From a virus: a stretch of DNA of 39,578 nucleotides. Both the position numbers and the translations under genes were made by a program. How positions within the stretch are numbered: position 1 is the first letter of the stretch; every line of letters starts with the position of its first letter. The stretch spans positions 1 through 39,578 of the IMG/VR virus record IMGVR_UViG_3300021962_000253; one strand, 5' to 3'. Positions 1 to 7,356 of this stretch are shown here, piece by piece. The notes beneath the pieces are model-generated. The model was not told where the DNA came from, did no database searches, and saw only the letters and a program-made list of their open reading frames with translations.

Positions 1-162
1 TAAATTATCTAGCTCGGGGATAACGGGCAGACTTTTAGTAATTTCTTCTACTTGCTTGTAGCTGTTATCAAGATCTTTTACGTCCTCGTGTTCCTTTACG
101 GGAACCTCAGGAACTTCCTCTTTGTCAGCTAAATTGAATAGATCTTCTAATTTTTTAGTCAT
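1..162 (-). CDS. Probable terminase small subunit (gp16-like), N-terminal part
   Basis: The first 54 codons of a gene that runs off the left edge. The product starts MTKKLEDLFNLADKEE and is acidic and hydrophilic, followed by a stretch ending KSLPVIPELDNL. I infer a gp16-type small terminase, which helps the large subunit start DNA packaging. The reasons are position directly after gp4 in a late morphogenesis operon and a resemblance to the N-terminal half of small terminases in aquatic T4-like phages, recalled from memory. No catalytic motif is expected or seen. There is no Shine-Dalgarno before the ATG; a TAAGTA element lies 5 nt upstream and overlaps the gp4 stop codon. It could instead be another small virion protein. 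Confidence 0.5.
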   Translation of the reverse strand, partial: MTKKLEDLFNLADKEEVPEVPVKEHEDVKDLDNSYKQVEEITKSLPVIPELDNL

Positions 163-167
163 AACAT

Positions 168-173
168 TACTTA
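168..173 (-). promoter_or_regulatory. Weak late-promoter-like element TAAGTA before the gp16-like gene
   Basis: On the minus strand TAAGTA is followed by five bases (ATGTT) and then the ATG at 162. The first three bases are the TAA stop of gp4. The spacing matches the TAAATA elements before the 976-2139 gene, gp13 and the HNH-like gene, and the TAAGTA at 10797-10802. The G at position 4 departs from the T4 late consensus TATAAATA. Confidence 0.35.
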
Positions 174-611
174 TCGTCTTTTTGAGCCTGTATGAAAAAT
201 ATCGCCTTCGTTGACTACTCTAAATCGTATTCCCTGTTGTTTACACCAAGATACAGCAGCTTCCCATTTAGCTAAGTTTTTTATGTACTGTGCTTGATTG
301 TAAGGGTGCTTGCCTACCTTTTCTCTTAGGGTTTGATTTTCTGGTTTTACCTCAACGACCTCGGCATGTTTTTTGCCATTCTTGTCGTTGTATACAACGA
401 AAAAGTCAGGAACATAAATTGTGTATTTTCCAGTCAATGGATCACGATAAGGAATTTGTATGCTTTCGCTGGCCCAACTTTCTACGCCAGGATGTTCATC
501 TAACATTTTCATAAAGATAAATTCCCAGCTGCTGCGAGCCAGTGGTTTCTTTTTTCCTATGTACTTGTCTGGGTTCTTCATTTCGAAGATCCCCTGTGCA
601 AATCTTCCCAT
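171..611 (-). CDS. 4: Head completion protein gp4, TnsA-like/PD-(D/E)XK nuclease fold
   Basis: A 146-residue protein of the T4 gp4 (gp50/gp4) head completion family, which acts after DNA packaging to prepare heads for tail joining. The TnsA-like nuclease core is visible: SSWEF with E30, PDF with D69, and VEVKPE with E87 and K89, the usual E...D...ExK set. The N-terminal MKNPDKY and PLARSSWEF segments and the later NQAKWEAA-like stretch (here AKWEAAVSWCKQQG) fit the family. The start overlaps the stop of the upstream gene as TAATG, so translation is probably coupled. All expected catalytic positions are intact. Confidence 0.85.
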   Translation of the reverse strand: MGRFAQGIFEMKNPDKYIGKKKPLARSSWEFIFMKMLDEHPGVESWASESIQIPYRDPLTGKYTIYVPDFFVVYNDKNGKKHAEVVEVKPENQTLREKVGKHPYNQAQYIKNLAKWEAAVSWCKQQGIRFRVVNEGDIFHTGSKRR

Positions 612-979
612 TACGGTAATATATTTCTGGTTATCAGTACGTTAGAAACATCTTTGGTTCTATAACCTAGAGTTGAAGTGATAGATCTATTATTATTTAG
701 AATTTCTGTAACTAGCGCACTTAGCTTAACTTGATCGAGATTTTTTATCCCATCTAGCACTTGAAAAATAGGAACGTTGTCGATCTTAGCCTGTTTTAAT
801 AAAACAGCCGCAGTTACTGATGCTGCATCGACATCAAATCCTTTTTCTTGAAAAAATGCTACTGTTGAATTGACTTCGTTAGCTCCAAACTCTAACGGGG
901 CTTGACCATAACTATCAAAAAATAATTTAGTACCTGTGGAACTATCATAGTCTGTAGGTGATGGTAGGTTGGTTCTCAT
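611..979 (-). CDS. Conserved small protein of the tail/head-completion operon, unknown function
   Basis: A 122-residue soluble protein, mostly predicted alpha-helical, with no signal peptide or membrane segment. It resembles a small conserved protein of aquatic T4-like phages that lies near the tail genes (from memory). Features include an acidic N-terminus (PSPTDYDSSTG), a helix pair around TVAFFQEKGFDVDAAS and LLKQAKIDNVPIFQVLD, and a C-terminal NNNRSITSTLGYR. It overlaps the preceding gene by ATGA and the gp4 gene by TAATG, so the three genes are co-translated. A minor baseplate or assembly role is possible but is only inferred from position. Confidence 0.7.
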   Translation of the reverse strand: MRTNLPSPTDYDSSTGTKLFFDSYGQAPLEFGANEVNSTVAFFQEKGFDVDAASVTAAVLLKQAKIDNVPIFQVLDGIKNLDQVKLSALVTEILNNNRSITSTLGYRTKDVSNVLITRNILP

Positions 980-2139
980 CCTTGATTTTCACCTCCTGCT
1001 GAGGGGAATGTTCTCTGAGGCAAGCCTCCACCTGCTGCTGCGTCAGGATTCGAAAATACATTTGTAGGCACGTCTGCACCTTTATATGCAGGAATAGCTG
1101 CACCATTTACATCCGGAGTAACATTAGTATTTTTTGGAAATAATGTGCCTGGTAATCCGCTGACCACATTAAGTGCTCCGTCGATAGCCGCCGGTGAAGT
1201 TATGATGTTAAGAGCTTCGTTTTTAAAATTTGCTTTTGCAGCTTCGAAATTCTTTGCTGTATTAATTGCCGCAACTGTTGTACTTAAAAATCCACCAAAA
1301 CTGTTAAATGCAGTGCCATCAGAAATATTTCCAAATACTGTAGAAACACCTGCTAGTGTACCACCTTCACCGAATATACTGGCTGTGCCTCCACCACCGA
1401 TAGTAAGAGGACTAGGTGTTTTGTCGTAGTAGTTATTACCGAATCCATCCGGCAGTCCTTGTTTTACTACACCAGATGAATATAGAACTGCTTCGTAACC
1501 GAGTTGCATAGTGCTTTCCGCTACTCCCGTTTCGCTACTGCCCATTGTTCCGTGTTGCCAGGACAAAATTTTAGGATTAACTAAAGTATAACCATTATAT
1601 CGTTGTCGACTCATAGTATATAACGTTACTGAACGAATAAAATCTCCCCAACGTCCAGTATCAAATCCATATGCATAACCCTTACCGGAAGAATATAATT
1701 CATTAGTTGCAAATGCTATCTTGTCTAAGTGTCTATCTGCTACGTAAGTTCCATAGTATAATGCCCACAAAGCATTTACTACGCCAGTATTATCATCGTG
1801 AAACGCTATGTTCACGGGATCGTACTTAATATCTTTATAACAAATTTTCTTTTTATTATACTGATTCTTAACTATATGTTCAAAAGTATACTTAGGTAAG
1901 TCTAAACTTTTGACCAACATGCCTACCATGTCTCCGTGTCTAGCTTTAAACTGGGTAGCTCCTGCTACGGATGCATCCAATTCAAAGTACACATAGTACA
2001 TGAACTTGGTTCTAGGAGCGAAAGCATAATTGTTATCAACAAACAATCGTGTGGCGTGTTGCCAATTGGCCATGTTGCCCTTAGGAGCAAGAGCACCGCC
2101 TAATACTTCGCCGAGGAAACGAGTGAATTTATCTGCCAT
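976..2139 (-). CDS. Tail-tube-fold baseplate protein (gp48/gp54-like)
   Basis: A 387-residue protein. The first ~240 residues look like the T4 gp19/gp48/gp54 tube fold: conserved MADKFTRFLGE, a LVKSLDLPKYTFEHIVKNQYN strand-loop, NIAFHDDNTGVVNALW, and a late TLVNPKILSWQHG strand. In T4, gp48 and gp54 cap the baseplate hub and start tube polymerisation. The gene directly follows the tail tube gene, which supports a tube-initiator role. Residues ~240-387 are Gly/Ala/Asn-rich and low-complexity. The ATG has no Shine-Dalgarno and lies 5 nt downstream of TAAATA. Whether it corresponds to gp48 or gp54 cannot be settled by eye. Confidence 0.65.
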   Translation of the reverse strand: MADKFTRFLGEVLGGALAPKGNMANWQHATRLFVDNNYAFAPRTKFMYYVYFELDASVAGATQFKARHGDMVGMLVKSLDLPKYTFEHIVKNQYNKKKICYKDIKYDPVNIAFHDDNTGVVNALWALYYGTYVADRHLDKIAFATNELYSSGKGYAYGFDTGRWGDFIRSVTLYTMSRQRYNGYTLVNPKILSWQHGTMGSSETGVAESTMQLGYEAVLYSSGVVKQGLPDGFGNNYYDKTPSPLTIGGGGTASIFGEGGTLAGVSTVFGNISDGTAFNSFGGFLSTTVAAINTAKNFEAAKANFKNEALNIITSPAAIDGALNVVSGLPGTLFPKNTNVTPDVNGAAIPAYKGADVPTNVFSNPDAAAGGGLPQRTFPSAGGENQG

Positions 2140-2144
2140 ACAAA

Positions 2145-2150
2145 TATTTA
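2145..2150 (-). promoter_or_regulatory. Late promoter (TAAATA), near-leaderless, before the tube-fold baseplate gene
   Basis: The minus strand reads GGATAAATATTTGTATGG, with TAAATA at 2150-2145 and the ATG at 2139. T4 late promoters (consensus TATAAATA, gp55 sigma) start transcription about 6 nt after the last A, which places the start at or next to the ATG. A terminator ends 6 bp upstream. Confidence 0.6.
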
Positions 2151-2156
2151 TCCAAT

Positions 2157-2186
2157 AAAAAAGCCCAGGTTAATCTGGGCTTTTTT
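2157..2186 (-). terminator. Rho-independent terminator after the tail tube gene
   Basis: A GCCCAG/CTGGGC stem (2163-2168 and 2175-2180) with a 6-nt loop, flanked by A6 and T6. It works equally on both strands but lies just downstream of the minus-strand tail tube stop at 2203, and would trim the abundant gp18-gp19 message. Confidence 0.85.
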
Positions 2187-2202
2187 GATAGTAATAAAAC
2201 TA

Positions 2203-2856
2203 TTAACCGACTGTTGCAGCACCACCACCGGTACCGCCTGCGGCAGCAGCAACTCTTGCACCAATAGAACGACCAATTCCATCAATTGAGCCACCTTTGT
2301 ATTGGATAGCATTATCAAAGCGGATTGTTAGAGCCACTGTAGCTGGTTCATTAGTACCGTAGTTCAAGTCGCCGTAGTCTGCATTTTGAATGAAACAACC
2401 GTAGCACTCATAAGTTTCTAAAATGCTTGGTTGATTAGCACCGTTGCCGCCGTCTAGTACTTCAATCTTAGTAGTGAACTTATAGTCAATACCAGAACGT
2501 GCTGATGCTTGCTCCATGAAATCGAATTGTTTCTGAATCTGTTCACCGACTAAACGCTGCACGTTTCCGCTAGCATCATCGCGTAGTGTTAGAGTCATTT
2601 GTTCCCAGGTGTACTTACCTGCAAGGAATACCTTGCTGTTGTACACAGGAACTTCGATCTCTTCAAAAGACACTTTTGGTCTTGTTACATCTGATACCTG
2701 CTTGGTCAATTCTGTTGAAATTGAACCATTAGCACCAAAACCTTGTAGTATCACTCTAAAGCGATACTTTAGTTTTGGCATTAACAGACCTTGTGTGGTG
2801 CTAGACTGGTTACTAGCTAAAGGTACTGTATATTTGTTTAATGAGGTAATTGCCAT
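2203..2856 (-). CDS. 19: Tail tube protein gp19
   Basis: A 217-residue homologue of the T4 tail tube subunit (163 residues in T4), which stacks in hexameric rings inside the sheath. The tube fold shows in KYRFRVILQGFG near residue 30, SDVTRPKVSFEEIEVPVYNS, the WEQMTLTLRDD strand (~84) and late YECYGCFIQNADYGDLNYG. It lies immediately after the sheath gene, as in T4. The last ~20 residues are a Gly/Ala-rich tail not needed for the fold. A strong GGGGAGA site sits upstream of the ATG, in the 3-nt gap and end of the sheath gene, so both are made from one mRNA. Confidence 0.93.
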   Translation of the reverse strand: MAITSLNKYTVPLASNQSSTTQGLLMPKLKYRFRVILQGFGANGSISTELTKQVSDVTRPKVSFEEIEVPVYNSKVFLAGKYTWEQMTLTLRDDASGNVQRLVGEQIQKQFDFMEQASARSGIDYKFTTKIEVLDGGNGANQPSILETYECYGCFIQNADYGDLNYGTNEPATVALTIRFDNAIQYKGGSIDGIGRSIGARVAAAAGGTGGGAATVG

Positions 2857-2859
2857 TTA

Positions 2860-5800
2860 TTAAATCTCCCCTGTATTCTTAATACGTAGTGGAATGTAGA
2901 TAAACTCAATGGCCTTCACTGGTTCAATCGCAATATCTACATACAACTCGTTACGATCAATTCTTGCTGGTGTGTTGTTGCTTGTATCACATACAACAGA
3001 GAAGTCATAAATTGCTCGTAAACCTACTAGTTCGAGTAACAGGCTATCGCAAGCTTGTTTAATCTCGTCTCTAGTGATTTTATCGTTTGGTTCAAACACG
3101 AACGGTCTTGCTAGTTTAGAAAGTTGACTTCTTAAGTAAACAACTAAACGTGCTACATTAATACGATCTAATGCACTAGAGTTTTTAGCACGAGTCTTCT
3201 GACCGTAGTTTACGTGACCAACACCGTTAAAGAATGCGATCGGATTTACTTTGATGTTATACAAAGTATCTCTTTGACCTTCATTCAATGCCACTTGCTG
3301 GAACTCGTTTGTTGATGCATCAATATAACCTACCGCTGTTGCGTTTGTTATAGCACCCCTTCTTGTACCTGCTGGTGCAAACCAAGGATAGCTAACCTGA
3401 TCACTCAATGCAAAAGTTCTTAGCATCATGTGACTTGCCGGAACAACTGCGTTAACACCGCCTAAGTCAGTTGTAAATCCATTTGGATAGAACACTGCGG
3501 TATATTCGTCGTATGTTACGATTCCGGTATCGCCGTTATCTAATGCACCGTTGGCATTTGTACCCCAGTTAGTTAATGTTGTTGCATCGCTCTTTAATCT
3601 TAGCGGTGAGTCGCCAATAACGAACGCTGTAATACCACGATCGATATTCAAGTTAACTAAGTTGCTCAATAGCTCTGGATAACCTGGGCAAGCAATTAAG
3701 TTAAAGTTACGACGTTCTTCGTCACGGATTTCTTGGCTAGTGTCTACTACACTCTTCATCGCTTGGATTACAACTTGACGTTGTGCTCTGCGGCCAAATG
3801 TACCGGAACCGTCATCCTGGTTACCGCTTGCAGTTACCCAACGATCAGTTGCATATAATGCCATTGACTGGCCGTCGCCGATTGTACTAGCAATACCATT
3901 AGTACCATTGTATCTAGTATTCAATGCTGTAGTATCAACATAGCTGTTTCTATATTTCTTAACATTGCCGCTGCTACGTCTTGTATTGTATAACAGGATT
4001 CCTCTCGGATAGTTAGCAGGATCTGGAGCATCTGGATCTAAGAAATCATTTTGTGTCAATGTTTCAATCGATGCTGCTGTATTTCCTGTAGTACCGTCGG
4101 AACCATAACGTGCATCAGCAAACAGTACGCCTTCTTCTGAAGTATTATCAGTCTTATCAACTAACACCCACTTCTTGTTATTATCGTCGTACTTGTAAAT
4201 TGTTGGGAAGTTCTCTGTATCAGCAGTGCTAATCCAAAGATCTTTATCAACTAATGCAGTACCATCAGTTTGTGTTGTTGGTGCTGTTGCAGCAACAATT
4301 GGACCGGTTGGATTTGTGTTAGGATATACGTTTCTATAACCCTTCCAGAATGTTCCATTATGGACCATGATATCTACATCACTGAAAGAAGGATTGTACC
4401 ATAGTTGTCCATCATCTGGTTCGTTCTTAGGAGCACTAGACTTAGCAGACCAGTTAACATCTGTTGCAGCTAATGGAATCCAATTAGTAGCTAAGAAAGT
4501 TCCACCATCTCCCGCTGGCATATCATAAAGATTTGCGGTGCCTTCTAGTGTGTTTAGATTAAACGCTGTAAAGATTGCACCTAACGGGCTGTTTAATCCG
4601 TCAGTAAATCTAATGTCGCCGCCTAGTTTGTGAGTAATAACAACTCTATTGTCAGTAGTAACGCTAGCTTCAACGTTAGTGTAGCCTCTAGCATTAATAG
4701 CACTTGCTAATCTGTCAGCATCAGCTACAGCACCAGTTGGACTAAAAGTTACCAATGAGCTATCTCCGCTCTGTACAGCCGGAGAACTAAGAACAGATGC
4801 ACCTGACTTACTTTCTCTCATTTTAAAATTATTAGAACCTGCGGTAAATGTAGAAGCTGTAATTGGCTCAGAAGTAATCACTGTAGAGCTTGTTGACTTT
4901 CTTCTCCAGATTCTGAATGTTGCAGTCTGTGGAGTAGAATCGTAACCAATATCTTCTGAATAGTTGTACTGAACAAATGCTTTATTTTGTGCAATGTTCT
5001 TTCCGCCACCTGTACGATCTAATCCATATAGTGCAGAGTGTGTGCTAGAATACAACGGAGCATCGACTAATTCCCATAACAGAGTAGTTCCGTTCCAACG
5101 CTTCAAGCTCCACTTAGCTCCTAGATTTGCATCAGTAGTCTTAACCCATACAGACCCTGTTGGGCGCGGAGTAGTATCGTCTGACTTGAACTCAGGAACA
5201 GTGTAATGTGGACTCATTTGTAATTCTGGTCCATAATATGTTCCTGCTGGAATACCGATATTAGTTAAGATCGGTCCTGTGCCTGCTGTGATAACAATAG
5301 CATTGCTCTTTGATGAATCTACTGCTGCTGAATCAATATCTGCATTTTGATATAGATAAATCCTATCACTCACACGAACTGCATAAACACCTTGTGCATT
5401 CATAACAGTATTAATATCAGAAACTAACGAAGTAGCAGTTGTGCCGCTGGCTGTGATCATTGTTCCATTGATATAGAATGTGTTGGTTGCGGTAATTGTT
5501 GGAGATTGAACAGTACCTTTAACGGTAGGATGTGAACGATACCAATCGTTTGAACCTAATAATACCCAAGCGCCAGATACGCCTAGCGTAGCTGTGTCTC
5601 TCTTGTAATAGATTCTACCCGGTTCTTTAGTTGAAGAATAAGCATCTGTAGTTTCTACAACTACTGCATATTCTCCGATAGTGCCAAATGAATCTTTTGG
5701 TACTCCGTTTGATACATTGATAGCGTCATCTGATGTTAAAACACGAGGAATCTTGTTTGTAAATTTCTGACCGCCAACTGTCGATGCAGCTGATCCGTTC

Positions 5801-6249
5801 CATTCAAACACACCAAATAAAGAATTCTTTGTATCTAACCACCAGTCGCCGTTACTTGGATTCGCTCCCGGGGCTGTTGTTGTGCCTTCTAATTGTGCTA
5901 GGTCTACGTCAGCTCTTACAATAAATGCTGCGTTTGATACACCTAACAAGCTGTATGCTGCTAATAAACCGAACTCATTTCTTTCACTTCCGTGAATTGG
6001 AGTTCCGCTAACTGTCTTCTCAAAAAACGGTACACCGTAGAGATCAACAAGGTCTCTTTGGCTAGTAATTTTGATTGCTTTACCTGCGTTAGCTTTGGTC
6101 GTTCCCGATGCTGTGCCTGTGCCAGCACCGTTTTTCTTATTCTGTGAGGTAGCCACTACAATGAGTGGAACTGTTCCTGGCTCAGCCGGTGTGTAAAAAC
6201 TCTCGTCAATTACGCTTACGTCTACGCCTGGTGAATTTAATGTTGCCAT
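2860..6249 (-). CDS. 18: Tail sheath protein gp18, with a large inserted decoration region
   Basis: A 1129-residue contractile sheath subunit; T4 gp18 is 659 residues. The N-terminal ~125 residues (MATLNSPGVDVSVIDES, then the SQRDLVDLYG and AAYSLLGVSNAAFIVRADV segments) and the C-terminal ~400 (FGRRAQRQVVIQAM, IDRGITAFVIGDSP, YPWFAPAGTRRG, INVARLVVYLRSQL, ending in a LYVDIAIEPVKAIEF strand) are the conserved sheath core. Between them (about residues 125-715) is an insertion with at least five W-rich segments of the type G-x-W-W-x-D...F-E-W-N-G and two longer beta-like modules. It presumably sits on the outer surface of the sheath. The start has a GGGAGA site and a late promoter ~35 nt upstream. 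Confidence 0.93.
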   Translation of the reverse strand: MATLNSPGVDVSVIDESFYTPAEPGTVPLIVVATSQNKKNGAGTGTASGTTKANAGKAIKITSQRDLVDLYGVPFFEKTVSGTPIHGSERNEFGLLAAYSLLGVSNAAFIVRADVDLAQLEGTTTAPGANPSNGDWWLDTKNSLFGVFEWNGSAASTVGGQKFTNKIPRVLTSDDAINVSNGVPKDSFGTIGEYAVVVETTDAYSSTKEPGRIYYKRDTATLGVSGAWVLLGSNDWYRSHPTVKGTVQSPTITATNTFYINGTMITASGTTATSLVSDINTVMNAQGVYAVRVSDRIYLYQNADIDSAAVDSSKSNAIVITAGTGPILTNIGIPAGTYYGPELQMSPHYTVPEFKSDDTTPRPTGSVWVKTTDANLGAKWSLKRWNGTTLLWELVDAPLYSSTHSALYGLDRTGGGKNIAQNKAFVQYNYSEDIGYDSTPQTATFRIWRRKSTSSTVITSEPITASTFTAGSNNFKMRESKSGASVLSSPAVQSGDSSLVTFSPTGAVADADRLASAINARGYTNVEASVTTDNRVVITHKLGGDIRFTDGLNSPLGAIFTAFNLNTLEGTANLYDMPAGDGGTFLATNWIPLAATDVNWSAKSSAPKNEPDDGQLWYNPSFSDVDIMVHNGTFWKGYRNVYPNTNPTGPIVAATAPTTQTDGTALVDKDLWISTADTENFPTIYKYDDNNKKWVLVDKTDNTSEEGVLFADARYGSDGTTGNTAASIETLTQNDFLDPDAPDPANYPRGILLYNTRRSSGNVKKYRNSYVDTTALNTRYNGTNGIASTIGDGQSMALYATDRWVTASGNQDDGSGTFGRRAQRQVVIQAMKSVVDTSQEIRDEERRNFNLIACPGYPELLSNLVNLNIDRGITAFVIGDSPLRLKSDATTLTNWGTNANGALDNGDTGIVTYDEYTAVFYPNGFTTDLGGVNAVVPASHMMLRTFALSDQVSYPWFAPAGTRRGAITNATAVGYIDASTNEFQQVALNEGQRDTLYNIKVNPIAFFNGVGHVNYGQKTRAKNSSALDRINVARLVVYLRSQLSKLARPFVFEPNDKITRDEIKQACDSLLLELVGLRAIYDFSVVCDTSNNTPARIDRNELYVDIAIEPVKAIEFIYIPLRIKNTGEI

Positions 6250-6282
6250 CTGATAAATCTCCCGGTATTAATCTACTCATAA

Positions 6283-6288
6283 TATTTA
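6283..6288 (-). promoter_or_regulatory. Late promoter (TAAATA) for the sheath-tube operon
   Basis: The minus strand reads GCTAAATATTATGAGTAG. The predicted start is near 6277, giving a leader of about 28 nt with GGGAGA before the sheath ATG at 6249. It diverges from the plus-strand element at 6345-6350. Confidence 0.6.
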
Positions 6289-6344
6289 GCGGCATTTTGA
6301 AAAAATGCATTGTTTGAACTAGATTAAAAGGGGCCAAAAAGGTG

Positions 6345-6350
6345 TAAATA
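6345..6350 (+). promoter_or_regulatory. Late promoter (TAAATA), near-leaderless, before the HNH-like gene
   Basis: The plus strand reads GGTGTAAATATTTGCATGAG, with five bases between TAAATA and the ATG at 6356. The nearest purine-rich tract (AAAAGGGG, 6327-6334) is about 22 nt from the ATG, too far to act as a Shine-Dalgarno. Confidence 0.55.
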
Positions 6351-6355
6351 TTTGC

Positions 6356-6688
6356 ATGAGACCGCTTTGTAAGTGCGGTATGCGACCAGCAGCCGTTAAT
6401 TATAGAAAAAATGGAAAGACCTTTTATAGAAGGCTCTGTGAAAAGTGCCTTTATAAAGGAGAAGTATCAACACCTAGATGGATGCGGGCTGGATATAAGA
6501 AAAAAACCCAGTGTGATAAGTGCGGGTTTAAGAGTCCCCATCCTGAAGTATTTGCGGTATTTCATGTGGACGGGGATCTTAACAACTGTCGTTATAGTAA
6601 TCTTAAGACTGTATGTGCAAACTGTCAGAGACTGTTACATAAAGAGGGGATTCACTGGCGTCAAGGGGATCTTGTACCAGATTTCTAA
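6356..6688 (+). CDS. Small zinc-binding HNH-like protein
   Basis: A 110-residue protein with four Cys pairs: C5/C7, C28/C31, C53/C56 and C87/C90. The last two pairs frame an HNH-like core, H70-x-D72-G, then N76/N77, N82-L and C87-x-x-C90. In most HNH nucleases of this kind the final CxxC is followed by His; here it is Gln91, so nuclease activity is doubtful. Similar small proteins occur in aquatic T4-like phages (from memory), with unknown role. The gene is on the plus strand between two minus-strand genes. Its last 86 bp overlap the 3' end of the gp1 gene tail to tail, including the C87/C90 codons. Confidence 0.75.
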   Translation: MRPLCKCGMRPAAVNYRKNGKTFYRRLCEKCLYKGEVSTPRWMRAGYKKKTQCDKCGFKSPHPEVFAVFHVDGDLNNCRYSNLKTVCANCQRLLHKEGIHWRQGDLVPDF

Positions 6689-7298
6689 CCTGCCTAAACA
6701 GATCGTCAATCGTAGAATTATTGTCTAGCATGTGATCAAATTTAGTTCCTACCCAGGATGTTTCGCTAGCGTGAATGCCTAATTTATTAAGCTTGTCTTT
6801 GCTCAATGCCCAGGCCATGTTACCAGTAGGACCAGCATTTACATTAACTGCATCCTGATACCACTCGGGTTCTGCACCTCGAATAACTCGCACTACTTTT
6901 CCGTTGGCTTTTTTGATAGCAGAAATTTCATTAGGAAAGCGGCAGTCTGAAATTACCACATCGTCTTTGCTATTACGTAGTTTATTCTCTAAACTAGCAA
7001 TCCAAATATCGTCGTGGAATCCTCTGCGGCACACTTCGGTGCCCCAGTATTGTAACACCCAACGAGGAGTTATATCACGGCCTAGTCGATTGCTCCACCA
7101 TTCATCTTTTTGCTCTCGCCACTCTCGAGCTTCTTTTGTACGTCCTTCTAAGAGAACGCGGTCCCAACCAAAAACGGCTGCAACCGCGTCTTTTAATGTG
7201 TTAGCGAAGCTTTCTCTACGAAATCCGTGGAAGTTAACCAGATAGTCGGCAACTGTGTCTTTGCCGCTGCCAATAAATCCGCAAATACCTATGATCAT
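6603..7298 (-). CDS. 1: Deoxynucleoside monophosphate kinase gp1
   Basis: A 231-residue P-loop kinase; T4 gp1 is 241 residues. It phosphorylates dNMPs (dGMP, dTMP and hydroxymethyl-dCMP in T4) to dNDPs for phage DNA synthesis in the cytoplasm. The Walker A motif G-F-I-G-S-G-K-D is at residues 7-14. A DVVISDCRFPNE segment (~113-124) matches the conserved DxRFxNE motif of the family, and GRDITPRWVLQYWGTEVCRR the LQ.WGTE motif. It is a metabolic gene inside a late structural cluster and has its own sigma70-type promoter plus a CTGGAGAA site. The last ~28 codons overlap the opposite-strand HNH-like gene. Confidence 0.9.
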   Translation of the reverse strand: MIIGICGFIGSGKDTVADYLVNFHGFRRESFANTLKDAVAAVFGWDRVLLEGRTKEAREWREQKDEWWSNRLGRDITPRWVLQYWGTEVCRRGFHDDIWIASLENKLRNSKDDVVISDCRFPNEISAIKKANGKVVRVIRGAEPEWYQDAVNVNAGPTGNMAWALSKDKLNKLGIHASETSWVGTKFDHMLDNNSTIDDLFRQVRNLVQDPLDASESPLYVTVSDSLHIQS

Positions 7299-7319
7299 AA
7301 ATTCTCCAGTGATAGTGTA

Positions 7320-7349
7320 AGTATACTAGAAAAATTTGTGTTAGGTCAA
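7320..7349 (-). promoter_or_regulatory. Sigma70-type promoter for gp1
   Basis: On the minus strand TTGACC (7349-7344) is followed by an 18-nt spacer and TATACT (7325-7320). The predicted start is near 7313, about 15 nt before the gp1 ATG at 7298, with CTGGAGAA between. No TAAATA element is present here. It fits expression by unmodified host RNA polymerase, unlike the neighbours. Confidence 0.6.
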
Positions 7350-7356
7350 ACCTGAA

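Noticed and set aside
6411-6728. Plus-strand frame overlapping the HNH-like gene in another frame
   Set aside because: It has no conserved Cys pattern and no start signal. The other frame carries the zinc motifs and the promoter spacing.
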